From: DTFZ01 sp050260375
Lineage (GTDB): Bacteria > Bacillota > Clostridia > Christensenellales > SZUA-584
NCBI GenBank assembly: GCA_050260375.1
Contig: JBLNCA010000039.1
Coordinates: 70,539 to 134,538 of the forward strand
Reading direction: 5' to 3'
DNA: 64,000 nucleotides
This document shows positions 50,778-60,835 of this stretch, one piece after another. The notes under the pieces were generated by a model. It did not search any database and was not told where the DNA came from. It saw nothing but the letters and a program-made list of their open reading frames with translations. Positions within the stretch are counted from its first letter, which is position 1; every line of letters begins with the position of its first letter. The translations under genes and the position numbers were made by a program.

Positions 50778-50897
50778 AGACTACTTTCGAGAAAGGGGTT
50801 ATTATAAAAAGGAATTGAAGAATCTGAAAATATGCATTATTATATTAATTACTATATCTAAGCAAGTTATAGCACAAATATTAACCGGAGATTAAAT

Positions 50898-51884
50898 ATG
50901 ATCATCACGAGAACTCCATTTAGAATAAGCTTTTGCGGAGGAGGAAGTGATCTGAGTAGTTTCTATTCAGAACATGGCGGATGCGTAATAAGTACAACAA
51001 TTGATAAATATATGTATATTAATATTCATCCGTGTTTTGCAGAAAACACTACAATTTTAAAGTATTCAAAAACTGAGATAATAAATGATATCAAGAAAAT
51101 CGATCATAAGATTTTTAATCAAGTTTTAAATGATTTCAAGCTTCATAATGTTGAAATATCTGTTACTGCCGATGTTCCAGCAGGTACTGGATTGGGTTCT
51201 TCCAGCTCATTTACAGTAGGATTGTTAAACTTAATTTACTGCTATCTTGGCAAATATGTATCAAAGAGCAAACTTGCTGAATTAGCATGCGAAATTGAAA
51301 TAGAAAAGTTGAAGAATCCTATTGGTAAGCAAGATCAATATGCTGCTGCATTTGGGGGATTGAATTATTACAAGTTTTATAAGGACGGTTCGGTTTCAGT
51401 CCAGCCAATTATTGTTAATAAAGATACTTATAAAAAGCTTCAATCAAATTTACTTATGTTTTATACAGGTGAGGTAAGAAACGCAAGTAATATTTTATGT
51501 GAACAAAATAAGAATATGAGTGATTGTGATAAGGTAAATAACTTGATACAGATTTGTAAGTTAACAGATGCAATGAAGGTTGAGTTAGAGAAAAGTAACC
51601 TTTCGAAATTTGGAGAGATTCTGTACGAAAGTTGGTTATTAAAACGTTCATTGGCTTCGGGAATCACAAGTCCGGAAATTGACGGGTATTTCGATATTGC
51701 TATGAGTAATGGGGCCACGGGTGGAAAACTATTAGGTGCCGGCGGCGGCGGTTTTTTGTTGTTCTATTGTGAGCAAGAGAACCAGGAGAGATTGAGAAAA
51801 TCATTGGGATTACGAGAAATGAGCTTCAAGTTTGAGCAAGACGGTACATCAGTCATTTTTGACGGAAATAATTATCGTGATTAA
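50898..51884 (+). CDS. hddA: D-glycero-alpha-D-manno-heptose-7-phosphate kinase (GHMP family)
   Basis: This 328-residue GHMP kinase starts IITRTPFRISFCGGGSDLSSFY, as in HddA. It contains the ATP-binding loop PAGTGLGSSSSFTVGLL and, near the end, KLLGAGGGGFLLFYC. It phosphorylates C1 of heptose 7-phosphate. Together with gmhA, the hddC-gmhB fusion and a GHMP start typical of heptose kinases, the assignment is well supported. The ATG follows GGAG by eight bases. It opens a four-gene heptose set. Confidence 0.9.
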   Translation: MIITRTPFRISFCGGGSDLSSFYSEHGGCVISTTIDKYMYINIHPCFAENTTILKYSKTEIINDIKKIDHKIFNQVLNDFKLHNVEISVTADVPAGTGLGSSSSFTVGLLNLIYCYLGKYVSKSKLAELACEIEIEKLKNPIGKQDQYAAAFGGLNYYKFYKDGSVSVQPIIVNKDTYKKLQSNLLMFYTGEVRNASNILCEQNKNMSDCDKVNNLIQICKLTDAMKVELEKSNLSKFGEILYESWLLKRSLASGITSPEIDGYFDIAMSNGATGGKLLGAGGGGFLLFYCEQENQERLRKSLGLREMSFKFEQDGTSVIFDGNNYRD

Positions 51885-51899
51885 TTTTGGGGTGATGAG

Positions 51900-53207
51900 A
51901 TGCAGGCAGTGATAATGGCAGGTGGAAAAGGTACGCGCCTATCATCAATTACGAAAAATGAAATACCAAAACCAATGGTAGAAATATGTGGTAGACCGTT
52001 GCTTTGGTATCAGATAGATGTTTTGAAAAGAAATGGGATAAAAGATATCTATATTATTGTGGGATACAAAGGAGATAAGATCGTTGAGTATTTTAAGGAC
52101 GGAAGTCAATATGGGGTTAATATTCAATATATAATCGAAAAGAACCCTCTTGGTACTGCGGGAGCTTTATTCTTTCTTAAAAATGATTTAAAGGACGATT
52201 TTCTTCTACTGTTTGGCGATCTTATATTTGATATATGTATAGATAAATATTATTCTTTCCATAAATCCAAAAATGCTTTGGTAACTCTTTTCGTACATCC
52301 GAACTCTCATCCTTATGATAGTGATCTGGTTATACTCTCAAGTGATGGTAAAGTAATAGGTTTTGATAGTAAACATAATATTAGGAATTATTACTATAAA
52401 AACCGAGTGAATGCCGGGATTTATTTTTTTAAAAGTGATATCTTGGATAGGTTTTCCGAATTACAGAAGTATGATTTAGAAAAAGATATTTTAGTACCAA
52501 TTGTTTTAGAACAAGGCCCGATATACGGGTACACTTCCCCGGAGTATGTTAAAGATGTTGGTACGCCAGAACGAATAAAAAAGGCTACGATAGAACTTGA
52601 ATCAGGTTTAATCAGTGCAAAGAATTTGAAAAATAAACAATGTTGTATTTTCATGGATAGAGATGGTACGATTAATAGGTATAAAGGGCTTGTTTATAGA
52701 CATGAGGATTTTGAATTAGAAGCAAAAAGTGCGGAAGCAATTAAAAAAATCAATGATTTAGGATTTTTATCAATTGTTATTACAAATCAGCCAGTTGTTG
52801 CGCGCGGCCTTTGTGATATTACTGAAGTTGAAACAATTCATAAAAAGATGGAAACCCTGATTGGAAAGAAAGGAGCCTATTTAGACGATATTCTTTATTG
52901 CCCGCATCATCCAGATAAAGGATATCCTGAAGAAAACCCGTTATATAAAATTAATTGTAATTGCCGTAAACCAGATATTGGATTAATAAATAAATGCATT
53001 AATAATTATAACATTGATGTTAATAGTTCTTGGTTTATTGGTGATTCAACAGTTGATGTAATGACTGGAAAAAATGCAGGTCTTAAGACTATATTAGTTA
53101 AAACCGGAGTGGGTGGTCAAGATAAAAAATATGATGTCATACCGGATAAAATCTGTAATGATTTGTTTGCTGCAATTAAATATATTGAAAAGGAGTCTAT
53201 TAAATGA
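51900..53207 (+). CDS. hddC: Fused heptose-1-phosphate guanylyltransferase and heptose-bisphosphate phosphatase (HddC-GmhB)
   Basis: This 435-residue protein has two enzymes. Residues 1-230 are a nucleotidyltransferase (MQAVIMAGGKGTRLSSITK, KPMVEICGRPLLWYQ, the LLLFGDLIFD metal site) like HddC. Residues about 240-435 are a HAD-IIIA phosphatase like GmhB: CIFMDRDGTINRYKG with the nucleophile Asp, VVARG, the zinc loop CPHHPDKGYPEE followed by CNCRKPDIG, and FIGDSTVDV. The two catalyse adjacent steps. The usual donor is GTP. The last 4 bases overlap gmhA. Confidence 0.9.
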   Translation: MQAVIMAGGKGTRLSSITKNEIPKPMVEICGRPLLWYQIDVLKRNGIKDIYIIVGYKGDKIVEYFKDGSQYGVNIQYIIEKNPLGTAGALFFLKNDLKDDFLLLFGDLIFDICIDKYYSFHKSKNALVTLFVHPNSHPYDSDLVILSSDGKVIGFDSKHNIRNYYYKNRVNAGIYFFKSDILDRFSELQKYDLEKDILVPIVLEQGPIYGYTSPEYVKDVGTPERIKKATIELESGLISAKNLKNKQCCIFMDRDGTINRYKGLVYRHEDFELEAKSAEAIKKINDLGFLSIVITNQPVVARGLCDITEVETIHKKMETLIGKKGAYLDDILYCPHHPDKGYPEENPLYKINCNCRKPDIGLINKCINNYNIDVNSSWFIGDSTVDVMTGKNAGLKTILVKTGVGGQDKKYDVIPDKICNDLFAAIKYIEKESIK

Positions 53208-53785
53208 AAGACTATACCAAAAGAATTATGGATTATTTGAATTTAGAAATTGAGACTATTAAAAGATTAGACATTGGTGTGATTAACATTCTAGTGAATA
53301 AATTGCATGATGCTTTTCAAAATGAAAGGAATATATATATTTGTGGGAATGGGGGAAGTGCTGCAACAGCATCACATTTTGCAAACGACTTTAATAAAGG
53401 GATTTCAGAGTATACAGAGAAAAAATTCCATTTTATCTGTTTGAATGATAATTTACCAACCCTTACTGCAATTGCAAATGATATTGGCTATGATTATATT
53501 TATGAATTCCAATTAAAAGGACGTATAAAAAAGGACGATCTTTTATTATGTATTTCAGGAAGTGGTAATTCAAAGAATATTATTTGTGCTGCAAAATATG
53601 CAAAATCAGTAGGTGCAATAATTGTTGGAATCACAGGGTATGATGGTGGGCTTTTGTCAAAAATCTCTGATATTTCACTCAATGTACCAATTAATGATAT
53701 GCAGATAACGGAAGATATTCATATGATTTTTGATCATTTAATAATGAGTGTTTTTTTAAAGAGCCTTGAAAATGAGGTTGAATGA
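53204..53785 (+). CDS. gmhA: Sedoheptulose-7-phosphate isomerase (phosphoheptose isomerase)
   Basis: GmhA converts sedoheptulose 7-phosphate to D-glycero-D-manno-heptose 7-phosphate, the first step of the pathway. The 193-residue SIS-domain protein has ICGNGGSAATASHFANDF near residue 45, the ISGSGNSKNI loop and a C-terminal ITEDIHMIFDHLIMS. The ATG overlaps the preceding stop (ATGA), and its own stop overlaps the next ATG, so the set is tightly coupled. Confidence 0.94.
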   Translation: MKDYTKRIMDYLNLEIETIKRLDIGVINILVNKLHDAFQNERNIYICGNGGSAATASHFANDFNKGISEYTEKKFHFICLNDNLPTLTAIANDIGYDYIYEFQLKGRIKKDDLLLCISGSGNSKNIICAAKYAKSVGAIIVGITGYDGGLLSKISDISLNVPINDMQITEDIHMIFDHLIMSVFLKSLENEVE

Positions 53786-56136
53786 TGTTTGATTATTCAA
53801 AAGAACCTGGAGCCATATTAAATAATAAGTATATAATTACTGACGAATCCCCACTAGTGAGTATTATTACGCCATTTTTAAATTCAGGCAGATATTTTGA
53901 GCAGACATTTAATTCTGTAATCAATCAGACCTTTCCATACTTTGAATGGATAATTGTAAATGATGTACGTACAAATGAAACAGATAAGATGCTCCTTGAG
54001 AAGCTTGCTTCAAGAGATAAAAGGATTACCGTATTTACTTCCGGTCCTTACAGTATATCCGCAGCAAGAAACTATGGTATTTCAAAAGCGAAAACAGAAA
54101 TCGTGATTCCTTTAGATTCAGATGATCTAATTGAGCCTACCTATATCGAATATTTATACTGGTCGCTTTACTCTAATCCGGAGGCCTCCTGGTCATATAC
54201 TGATAGCGTTACGTTTCACGATAAATGTTACCTTTGGCGGCAGGATTTTTCTTCAGACAAAATGAAAACCGAAAACATCTTAATATATTCTGCTGCAATC
54301 AGAAAAAAAGCGATAATGGATGTTGGCGGATATTCTGAGTTAAACGTTCATTTTAATGAGGATTGGGAATTTTGGCTTAAAATGATTGCAAAATCAAAGT
54401 TCCCGGTACATGTATCGCAATTAGGTTTGTGGTATAGGTGGTCAAATACTGGTGCGTTAGCACGATTTAACAGCGATCAGAACTTAATAGACGTACAAAA
54501 AAAAATAGTGGAAGGGTATTCAGATAAAATCCCGAATGGAATCAAGGCAAAGACTTTCGATGAATATTGCGATATTTCATTTAAAAAACCACATAAGTGG
54601 AACTGGGAACGAAAGTTAAACTATAAAAAAGAAAAAAATAGAATCCTGCTACTTCTCCCACATATAGAAAGGGGAGGTGCAGATAAGTTCAATTTAGATA
54701 TTCTTGCGAATATTGATAAAGAAAAATATGAAATTGGAGTTATTACAACATTAAAATCAAATAATGAATGGCGGCAATTATTTGAACAGCATACTCAGGA
54801 TGTTTTTGTGTTGTCAGACTTTTTAGACAGAAGCGAATGGAGTGCGTTTATTCATTATTACATTACTTCCCGTAGCGTCGATATCGTAATGAATATAAGC
54901 AGTTATTTAGGTTATGCGCTGATGCCTTGGCTCAGAAAAGAGTTTCCTTCAATTGGCTTGATTGATTGTGTACACGCAGAAGGCAAATACTGGCGGGACG
55001 GTGGTTATCCAAGAAAGTCTGCAGCTGTAGATAGTATCTTAGAGAAAACTTTTGTAACGAATGAGTATACAAGGCAAATTATGATCAATAATTATGGGAA
55101 GAATCCGGAGAAAATTGAGACTATTTATACCGGCGTTGATGAAAAATATTTCGATAAAGCAAATATTTCAAGTGATGAAATTAAACAAAAATACCGGATT
55201 GAAGAGGGTAGGCCTGTCGTTTTATATCTATGCAGAATATGCGACGAAAAGCGTCCGTTCTTAATGTTGGAGATAGCCGATAAGATTCGTAAAAAAATCC
55301 CGGATATTTGTTTTTTAGTGGTAGGAGATGGGCCACTGCTTTATGATTTAAAACAAGCGGTCGCTGAAAGGAATTTAAATTCTACTGTCTATCTGGCTGG
55401 AAAACAAGAAGATATAAGACCTTATTATGCAGCTAGTGACATTTTTCTTTTATGTTCAATCAAAGAAGGTCTTGCCATAACGACTTTTGAAGCAATGCTC
55501 ATGGAAGTTCCCGTTGTGAGCGCGGATGTTGGCGGACAAAAGGAACTTGTAAATGAAGAAACCGGACGTCTTGTTCCCTGTCTTCAGGATGAAAAAATGG
55601 ATTTTGGATCAAGAACATATAAAAGTGAAGAAGTTAATTACTATATAAACGCAATCGTAGATTTGCTAAGCGATAAAAATAGACTGTCAGATATGGGGAA
55701 AAAGTGCCGCGAGAAAGTGCTTAACGGTTTTACACTCAGTATAATGATAAAGAAGCTTGAAAAAGAATTTGATAGAATTAAATCTGGAGATGGTTTAAAT
55801 GAGCGGATAAAGCTGTCAAATATGCTTGCTGTCATTCCGGATGTTATTGACGATTATTTAACTATATCATCGGCCTTTGAAAATTTAGAATATAACAATG
55901 CTCTTTCTTGGCGTGATTTTTGCAATCATAAAGAATATCTGGAAAGACAAATAATTAATACTGAAAGACAATTAAACCAGATAAAGAATTTACGTTCTTA
56001 CAGATTAGTTGTTAAATATCACAATATGGTGAATAATAATAAGATCGTCCGCCTTTTTGACAAGTGTTTACGCTTCTTTGGGAAGGGTGCAAGAAGGATT
56101 TACAGAGCATTTAAGGCTGTGCGGCGGAGACAGTGA
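53782..56136 (+). CDS. Two-domain glycosyltransferase (GT2 plus GT4)
   Basis: This 784-residue protein begins with a GT2 domain (SIITPFLNSGRYFEQTF, VIPLDSDDLIEPT, FNEDWEFWLKM; about residues 25-240). A GT4 domain follows at about 285-640 (LLPHIERGGADKFNL, IYTGVDEKYF, VLYLCRICDEKRPFLMLEI, CSIKEGLAITTFEAMLMEVP). A basic helical tail comes last. It may add two sugars, one possibly the heptose made by the genes directly upstream (inference). Its ATG overlaps the gmhA stop (ATGATG). It is the longest transferase of the island. Confidence 0.87.
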   Translation: MMFDYSKEPGAILNNKYIITDESPLVSIITPFLNSGRYFEQTFNSVINQTFPYFEWIIVNDVRTNETDKMLLEKLASRDKRITVFTSGPYSISAARNYGISKAKTEIVIPLDSDDLIEPTYIEYLYWSLYSNPEASWSYTDSVTFHDKCYLWRQDFSSDKMKTENILIYSAAIRKKAIMDVGGYSELNVHFNEDWEFWLKMIAKSKFPVHVSQLGLWYRWSNTGALARFNSDQNLIDVQKKIVEGYSDKIPNGIKAKTFDEYCDISFKKPHKWNWERKLNYKKEKNRILLLLPHIERGGADKFNLDILANIDKEKYEIGVITTLKSNNEWRQLFEQHTQDVFVLSDFLDRSEWSAFIHYYITSRSVDIVMNISSYLGYALMPWLRKEFPSIGLIDCVHAEGKYWRDGGYPRKSAAVDSILEKTFVTNEYTRQIMINNYGKNPEKIETIYTGVDEKYFDKANISSDEIKQKYRIEEGRPVVLYLCRICDEKRPFLMLEIADKIRKKIPDICFLVVGDGPLLYDLKQAVAERNLNSTVYLAGKQEDIRPYYAASDIFLLCSIKEGLAITTFEAMLMEVPVVSADVGGQKELVNEETGRLVPCLQDEKMDFGSRTYKSEEVNYYINAIVDLLSDKNRLSDMGKKCREKVLNGFTLSIMIKKLEKEFDRIKSGDGLNERIKLSNMLAVIPDVIDDYLTISSAFENLEYNNALSWRDFCNHKEYLERQIINTERQLNQIKNLRSYRLVVKYHNMVNNNKIVRLFDKCLRFFGKGARRIYRAFKAVRRRQ

Positions 56137-56257
56137 ATTAATTTACTGATTCTTAGTATTCAAGTAGTGTATAATATATAATAGATAAAACCAAAAATAT
56201 GTGTTCTCTTTGATCTAATAGCAAACAATATAAGAGAATAATTAGTGAGGGCAGAAG

Positions 56258-57250
56258 ATGGATCTTAATGGCAAACGAGTTCTTGTAACAGGTGCAGACG
56301 GCTTCATAGGCTCGCACCTTGTAGAGTTTTTAGTAAGAAAGGGTGCTAATGTCAAGGCACTTTCTGTTTATAATTCATTTAATAACTGGGGATGGCTTGA
56401 AGACATTGATTGCCTTTCGCAAGTGGAAGTTGTATCGGGAGATGTTCGCGACAGTGCTTTTTGTAGAAAAATCGTAAAAGACGTCGAGGTAATATATAAT
56501 CTCGCAGCTCTTATTGCGATACCATATTCATATATTGCTCCTGAAAGCTATATAGACACGAATGTTAAGGGAGCCTTGAATATATGTCAGGCAGCTCTGG
56601 ACAACGGCGTATCAAGAGTTATACAGATATCCACAAGCGAAGTTTATGGAACGGCAAGATATGTGCCGATCGACGAGAAACATCCATTACAGCCGCAATC
56701 CCCATATAGCGCAAGCAAAATCGGCGCCGACGCAATAGCTATGAGTTTTTATCACACATTTAACCTGCCGGTAATAATTGCCCGGCCATTTAATACATAT
56801 GGGCCGCGTCAATCTGCACGCGCTGTGATACCTACTATCATAATGCAGCTTGCAGCCGGAAAAAAGCAGATAAAAATAGGGGATGGAAGACCAACTAGGG
56901 ACTTTAACTATGTAGCAGACACTTGTAAAGGACTATATTTATTAGGAACGTGCGATAACGCTATTGGCCAGAGCGTCAATATTGGGTCAAATTATGAGAT
57001 TAGCGTCAATGACACGATCAAAAAAATAATTCAGATTATGGGTTGCGATGCGGAGATTATTTGTGATAAACAGCGTATCCGTCCGGAAAACAGCGAAGTA
57101 TTTCGACTTTGGTGTGACAATACTAAAATTACGGAATTAACAGGTTTTAAGCCTGATTATTCAATTGATGAAGGATTAAAGGAAACCATTAAATGGTTTT
57201 CCGATAAGAATAACTTAAAGAAATATAAGGTGAACATATATAATGTCTAA
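56258..57250 (+). CDS. NAD-dependent 4,6-dehydratase, LegB/GDP-sugar type
   Basis: This 330-residue SDR enzyme has VLVTGADGFIGSHLVEFL at the N-terminus, AALIAIPYSYIAPESYIDTN, the STSEVYGTARYVPIDE active-site strand and the catalytic pair in PYSASKIGADAIAM. The sequence is closest, by eye, to LegB-type dehydratases that act on nucleotide-linked GlcNAc or related sugars. The legC, legG and legI genes needed for legionaminic acid are not visible here, so the product may be another deoxy or keto sugar. The nucleotidyltransferase starts 8 bases before its stop. Confidence 0.83.
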   Translation: MDLNGKRVLVTGADGFIGSHLVEFLVRKGANVKALSVYNSFNNWGWLEDIDCLSQVEVVSGDVRDSAFCRKIVKDVEVIYNLAALIAIPYSYIAPESYIDTNVKGALNICQAALDNGVSRVIQISTSEVYGTARYVPIDEKHPLQPQSPYSASKIGADAIAMSFYHTFNLPVIIARPFNTYGPRQSARAVIPTIIMQLAAGKKQIKIGDGRPTRDFNYVADTCKGLYLLGTCDNAIGQSVNIGSNYEISVNDTIKKIIQIMGCDAEIICDKQRIRPENSEVFRLWCDNTKITELTGFKPDYSIDEGLKETIKWFSDKNNLKKYKVNIYNV

Positions 57251-57950
57251 AAATGCTGTGATTTTATCAGGTGGTCTAGGAACGAGGTTAAGACCATTTA
57301 CTGAGGTTATTCCAAAACCGTTACTGCCAATAGGGGAAAAAGCTGTATTAGAAATCCAAATTGATAGATTGGCTGCTTATGGTTTCGACAATATCTTTTT
57401 GGCGACAAATTATAAATCGCAATATATTGAGAACTTTTTTGGTAATGGTTCCCGATATGGCGTAAATCTTGAGATTAGCCGTGAGGAGAAGCCTCTTGGT
57501 ACCGCGGGACCTATTAAATTAATTGAGGACCGGTTGAATAAAGCGCCATTTCTTGTTATGAACGGGGATATACTTACTTTAACCGATTTTGGAAAGCTCT
57601 ATGATTTTGCAAATCAGAATGATAGTCTTCTTACTGTAACTATTAAAAAAATCATCACGCCGTATGCCTTTGGAAACATATATTTCGAAGGTGATGTGGT
57701 TAAAGGAATCGAAGAAAAACCCGATATTATTACTTATGCATTAGCTGGAATCTATATTATGAAGCCGCAAATTTTTGAATTGATACCGAGCGGCCAGTAT
57801 TTTGGTATGGATAGTTTAATCAAAAAGATGCTTGAGATGAATTTACCGATTTATAAATATGAAATAACAGAGTATTGGCTTGATATAGGCAGAATAGAGG
57901 ATTATGAAAAAGCCCAGCAAGTATACAAGCAAATGTACAGCGAGGAGTAA
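57243..57950 (+). CDS. Sugar-1-phosphate nucleotidyltransferase
   Basis: This 235-residue GT-A-fold nucleotidyltransferase starts AVILSGGLGTRLRPFTEVIP and includes KPLLPIGEKAVLEIQI, the VMNGDILTL metal site and EYWLDIGRIEDYEKAQ near its end, like PtmE/ManC/RfbA-type enzymes without a C-terminal extension. It overlaps the upstream dehydratase gene by 8 bases and is followed by an epimerase gene. It probably makes the nucleotide sugar that the dehydratase uses. The base and sugar are not predictable. Confidence 0.87.
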   Translation: MSKNAVILSGGLGTRLRPFTEVIPKPLLPIGEKAVLEIQIDRLAAYGFDNIFLATNYKSQYIENFFGNGSRYGVNLEISREEKPLGTAGPIKLIEDRLNKAPFLVMNGDILTLTDFGKLYDFANQNDSLLTVTIKKIITPYAFGNIYFEGDVVKGIEEKPDIITYALAGIYIMKPQIFELIPSGQYFGMDSLIKKMLEMNLPIYKYEITEYWLDIGRIEDYEKAQQVYKQMYSEE

Positions 57951-57956
57951 AGGAAT

Positions 57957-58841
57957 ATGGGCAACATACTTGTTACGGGAGCGGATGGATTTATTGGGAA
58001 AAGGCTTGTTATCAAATTAAAGGACTTGGGTTATACTGTTTTGGAACATACCATTCATGACGGAGATATAGCTTCGACAACCCTTGATTTTCAAGACGTT
58101 GATCATGTTTTCCATCTGGCAGGTTTGACTTATGTTCCGTATAGTTGGGAAAACCCTTCAGAGTTTTACCGCGTAAACATAATGGGCACACAAAACGTAC
58201 TGGAATTTTGCCGAAAGAATGACGCGAGCTTAACCTTTCCAAGTACTTATGTCTATGGCGCTCCTATAACGATTCCCATATCAGAGCGGCACCCGGTAAA
58301 CCCCAATACTCCCTATAATCATAGTAAAGTACTTTGCGAAAGCCTATGTGAATTTTACAATAAAGTTTTTAAAATAGATATAACCGTTTTGCGCCCTTTC
58401 AACATATTCGGTGCAGGGCAGTCTCCTGAATTTTTAATACCTACAGTAATAAATCAAATTATAAATCAAGACGTTAAAGAAATAATAGTCAAGGATTTAT
58501 TACCTAAACGAGATTATTTATATGTCGATGACCTTGTTGAGGCGATGTGTATTACTGTTGGAAACAAGGGATATAGAGTTTATAATGTTGGGAGTGGTTC
58601 TTCTTTGAGCGTTGAAGAGGTTATTTTGAGTATTCAAAAAATCAGCGGTATTTTTAAGCCATATTTAAGTTTAAACGCTCGAAGAACAAATGAGGTCGAC
58701 GATATAATAGCGGACATAACGAAAATTAAATCAGAATTAAATTGGAGACCTAAGTATAGTTGGAATGAAGCTATTTCATTGATGATCAAAGATATACTTA
58801 ATAACAATAATAATGGCATGAACAATGGGGATACTATATAA
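57957..58841 (+). CDS. NAD-dependent epimerase/dehydratase family protein
   Basis: This 294-residue SDR protein has ILVTGADGFIGKRLV, the STYVYGAP strand and the catalytic YxxxK in PYNHSKVLCESL, then VLRPFNIFGAGQ. It is of the WcaG/GalE type. It begins six bases after the nucleotidyltransferase stop, so the three genes 56.3-58.8 kb form one pathway of dehydratase, activation and epimerase or reductase. It might make a 6-deoxyheptose or other 6-deoxy sugar (inference). Confidence 0.87.
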   Translation: MGNILVTGADGFIGKRLVIKLKDLGYTVLEHTIHDGDIASTTLDFQDVDHVFHLAGLTYVPYSWENPSEFYRVNIMGTQNVLEFCRKNDASLTFPSTYVYGAPITIPISERHPVNPNTPYNHSKVLCESLCEFYNKVFKIDITVLRPFNIFGAGQSPEFLIPTVINQIINQDVKEIIVKDLLPKRDYLYVDDLVEAMCITVGNKGYRVYNVGSGSSLSVEEVILSIQKISGIFKPYLSLNARRTNEVDDIIADITKIKSELNWRPKYSWNEAISLMIKDILNNNNNGMNNGDTI

Positions 58842-58882
58842 TGCGGAGCATCTGAACAATTACATTATGAAGGTGGATACAT

Positions 58883-60835
58883 ATGATAAAAGCGTGCTTT
58901 GTTATACCGGAGATAAGTCATATCGGAAACAATGATGTCCCTTTATCCATTTATAATTTCGCAAATATATTTATTAATAATGGTGTTGATGTTACTATAC
59001 TTTATACTTCTACTTGTAACGATACATTATTGGAGTACTGGGATTACAAATTCAAGGAAATAGGAGCTAAATTTGAGTTTCTTCTAGCCAATGATATAAA
59101 TATCCACCTTTCTGCTGCAGATTTGTTTTTCAGAAATTCTTATGCTGTATATAAAAAGCTGGAAAATCGAAGTTTTGACTTTATCTTCTTTACAGATTTT
59201 TATGCTGCTGGATTTCATACAATACAAGCTAAGAAAACTACTTCATTATTTAAAAATACGACTATTACAATTATCATGCTCGGTTCGAGCGAATATATAC
59301 TCGAATGCAAAGAAGAAAGAAGTAAAATCCCCGTATTCGATTTGCGATTGCAGTATGCTGAAAGGTATTGCTGCGAGAATGCCGATATAGTTGTCGGCTT
59401 AACAGAATTTATAATGAAATGGGCTGATAGCAGGAACTGGAAGCTCGCAAAAAAACGATATGTATTATCTCTATCCGACTCATTTATAAACGGACCGGGT
59501 GAGAGTTTAAGATACAAGAGTATAATTTTCTGGGGTAACTATGAAGACTATAATTGTATAAAGGCTTTCTGCAAAGCCATAAATAACTTAAGAGATCATA
59601 ATCGTAAATATAAAATATCTTTGGTATTTGATTCTCCCCGTTCAACGAATATAGATAAAACGATTGATTATATTACTCATATATTTAATAATAAAATAAG
59701 ATATTCGGTAGAAAAATATTATGATGTTTCGGAAGCTTTAGCATATATAAAAGAGAAGCAGGGCCTGGCTGTGATTATGTCATCTACAGGTGATTATCAA
59801 TGGAAAATCGCTGAGTGTATAAAGAGTAAGGTTCCATTTTTAGTTGTTGCATCAGATGCTATTCCTGAATTGGTTGGCAAACGGCAATTATTTGAGTCAA
59901 ATATACTGTTTCTGGAGAATAACCTGCAATCCCATATAAGTATGGGCTTAAATTACCAATATAAGAAAGATTACTTAGAAAAGTTTTGGATTGACTTCCT
60001 CAAAGAATCTATTAATTCGGGAAGAAAAGCACCGTTAATTGGAGTATATCCGAAAGTTTCGGTATGCGTAGCTTACTATAATCACGGTAAATACCTTCCG
60101 ATGTTGTTAAGATCGTTAGAAAAAAATACTTATCCAAATTTTGAAGTTATTATCGTAAATGACGGCAGCACGGATAGTTATTCAATTTCAGTTTTCAAAG
60201 AGATGGCCGATAAATATCAGTCGGAAAAATATAAATTTTTTTCCAAAGAAAATGAATTTGTAGGCAAAACCAGAAATTTTGCTGTAGATAAGGCTTGCGG
60301 GGAATATATTGTTTTTATTGATTCAGATGATGTAGCAGCTCCCGATATGATTGAAAAATATGTGACTGGGATAATGAATTCTGGCTGCGATTGCCTTTCT
60401 GCTTATATGCATTATTTTGATGGTGAGCTAGAGCTGGAGCAATCTGTTATATCTGAAGGTATTTATTCGCCAACAGGGCCTATACTGGAACTTGCAATGT
60501 TCGAAAATTGTATAGGTGGTGTGAATATTATTATAAAAAAAGATACATTTGTTAGCGCTGGAGGGTTTAGTGAAGAAAGGTTTTGTTATGAAGACTGGAG
60601 ATTTTTGGTCAAACTTGCCCTTAAAGGATACCACCTAGATGTTATTCCGATTTGTTTATACTACTATAGAATACTACCAGATAGCATGATAAGAAGTAAA
60701 AATGACTATAAAAACCATAATTGGCTTATATCGGTCTTTTATGAAGAAATGCCACAATATATGAAGTATCTGGTGAGAGATTTTTGTATTCCATCTTGGA
60801 ATATGTGGAAGGAGAAGCTTTGCGGAACTGATTAG
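58883..60835 (+). CDS. Two-domain glycosyltransferase (GT4-like plus GT2)
   Basis: This 650-residue protein has an N-terminal GT-B-like domain (about 1-380: CFVIPEISHIGNNDVPLSIY, FIFFTDFYAAGF, then VPFLVVASDAIPELV). A C-terminal GT2 domain follows (about 385-650: VSVCVAYYNHGKYLPMLLRSL, IVNDGSTDSYS, FIDSDDVAAPDMI, CYEDWRFLVKLALKG). The first domain is divergent and could be inactive or only a binding unit. AAGGTGG lies before the ATG. It is the third two-domain transferase in the island. Confidence 0.8.
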   Translation: MIKACFVIPEISHIGNNDVPLSIYNFANIFINNGVDVTILYTSTCNDTLLEYWDYKFKEIGAKFEFLLANDINIHLSAADLFFRNSYAVYKKLENRSFDFIFFTDFYAAGFHTIQAKKTTSLFKNTTITIIMLGSSEYILECKEERSKIPVFDLRLQYAERYCCENADIVVGLTEFIMKWADSRNWKLAKKRYVLSLSDSFINGPGESLRYKSIIFWGNYEDYNCIKAFCKAINNLRDHNRKYKISLVFDSPRSTNIDKTIDYITHIFNNKIRYSVEKYYDVSEALAYIKEKQGLAVIMSSTGDYQWKIAECIKSKVPFLVVASDAIPELVGKRQLFESNILFLENNLQSHISMGLNYQYKKDYLEKFWIDFLKESINSGRKAPLIGVYPKVSVCVAYYNHGKYLPMLLRSLEKNTYPNFEVIIVNDGSTDSYSISVFKEMADKYQSEKYKFFSKENEFVGKTRNFAVDKACGEYIVFIDSDDVAAPDMIEKYVTGIMNSGCDCLSAYMHYFDGELELEQSVISEGIYSPTGPILELAMFENCIGGVNIIIKKDTFVSAGGFSEERFCYEDWRFLVKLALKGYHLDVIPICLYYYRILPDSMIRSKNDYKNHNWLISVFYEEMPQYMKYLVRDFCIPSWNMWKEKLCGTD

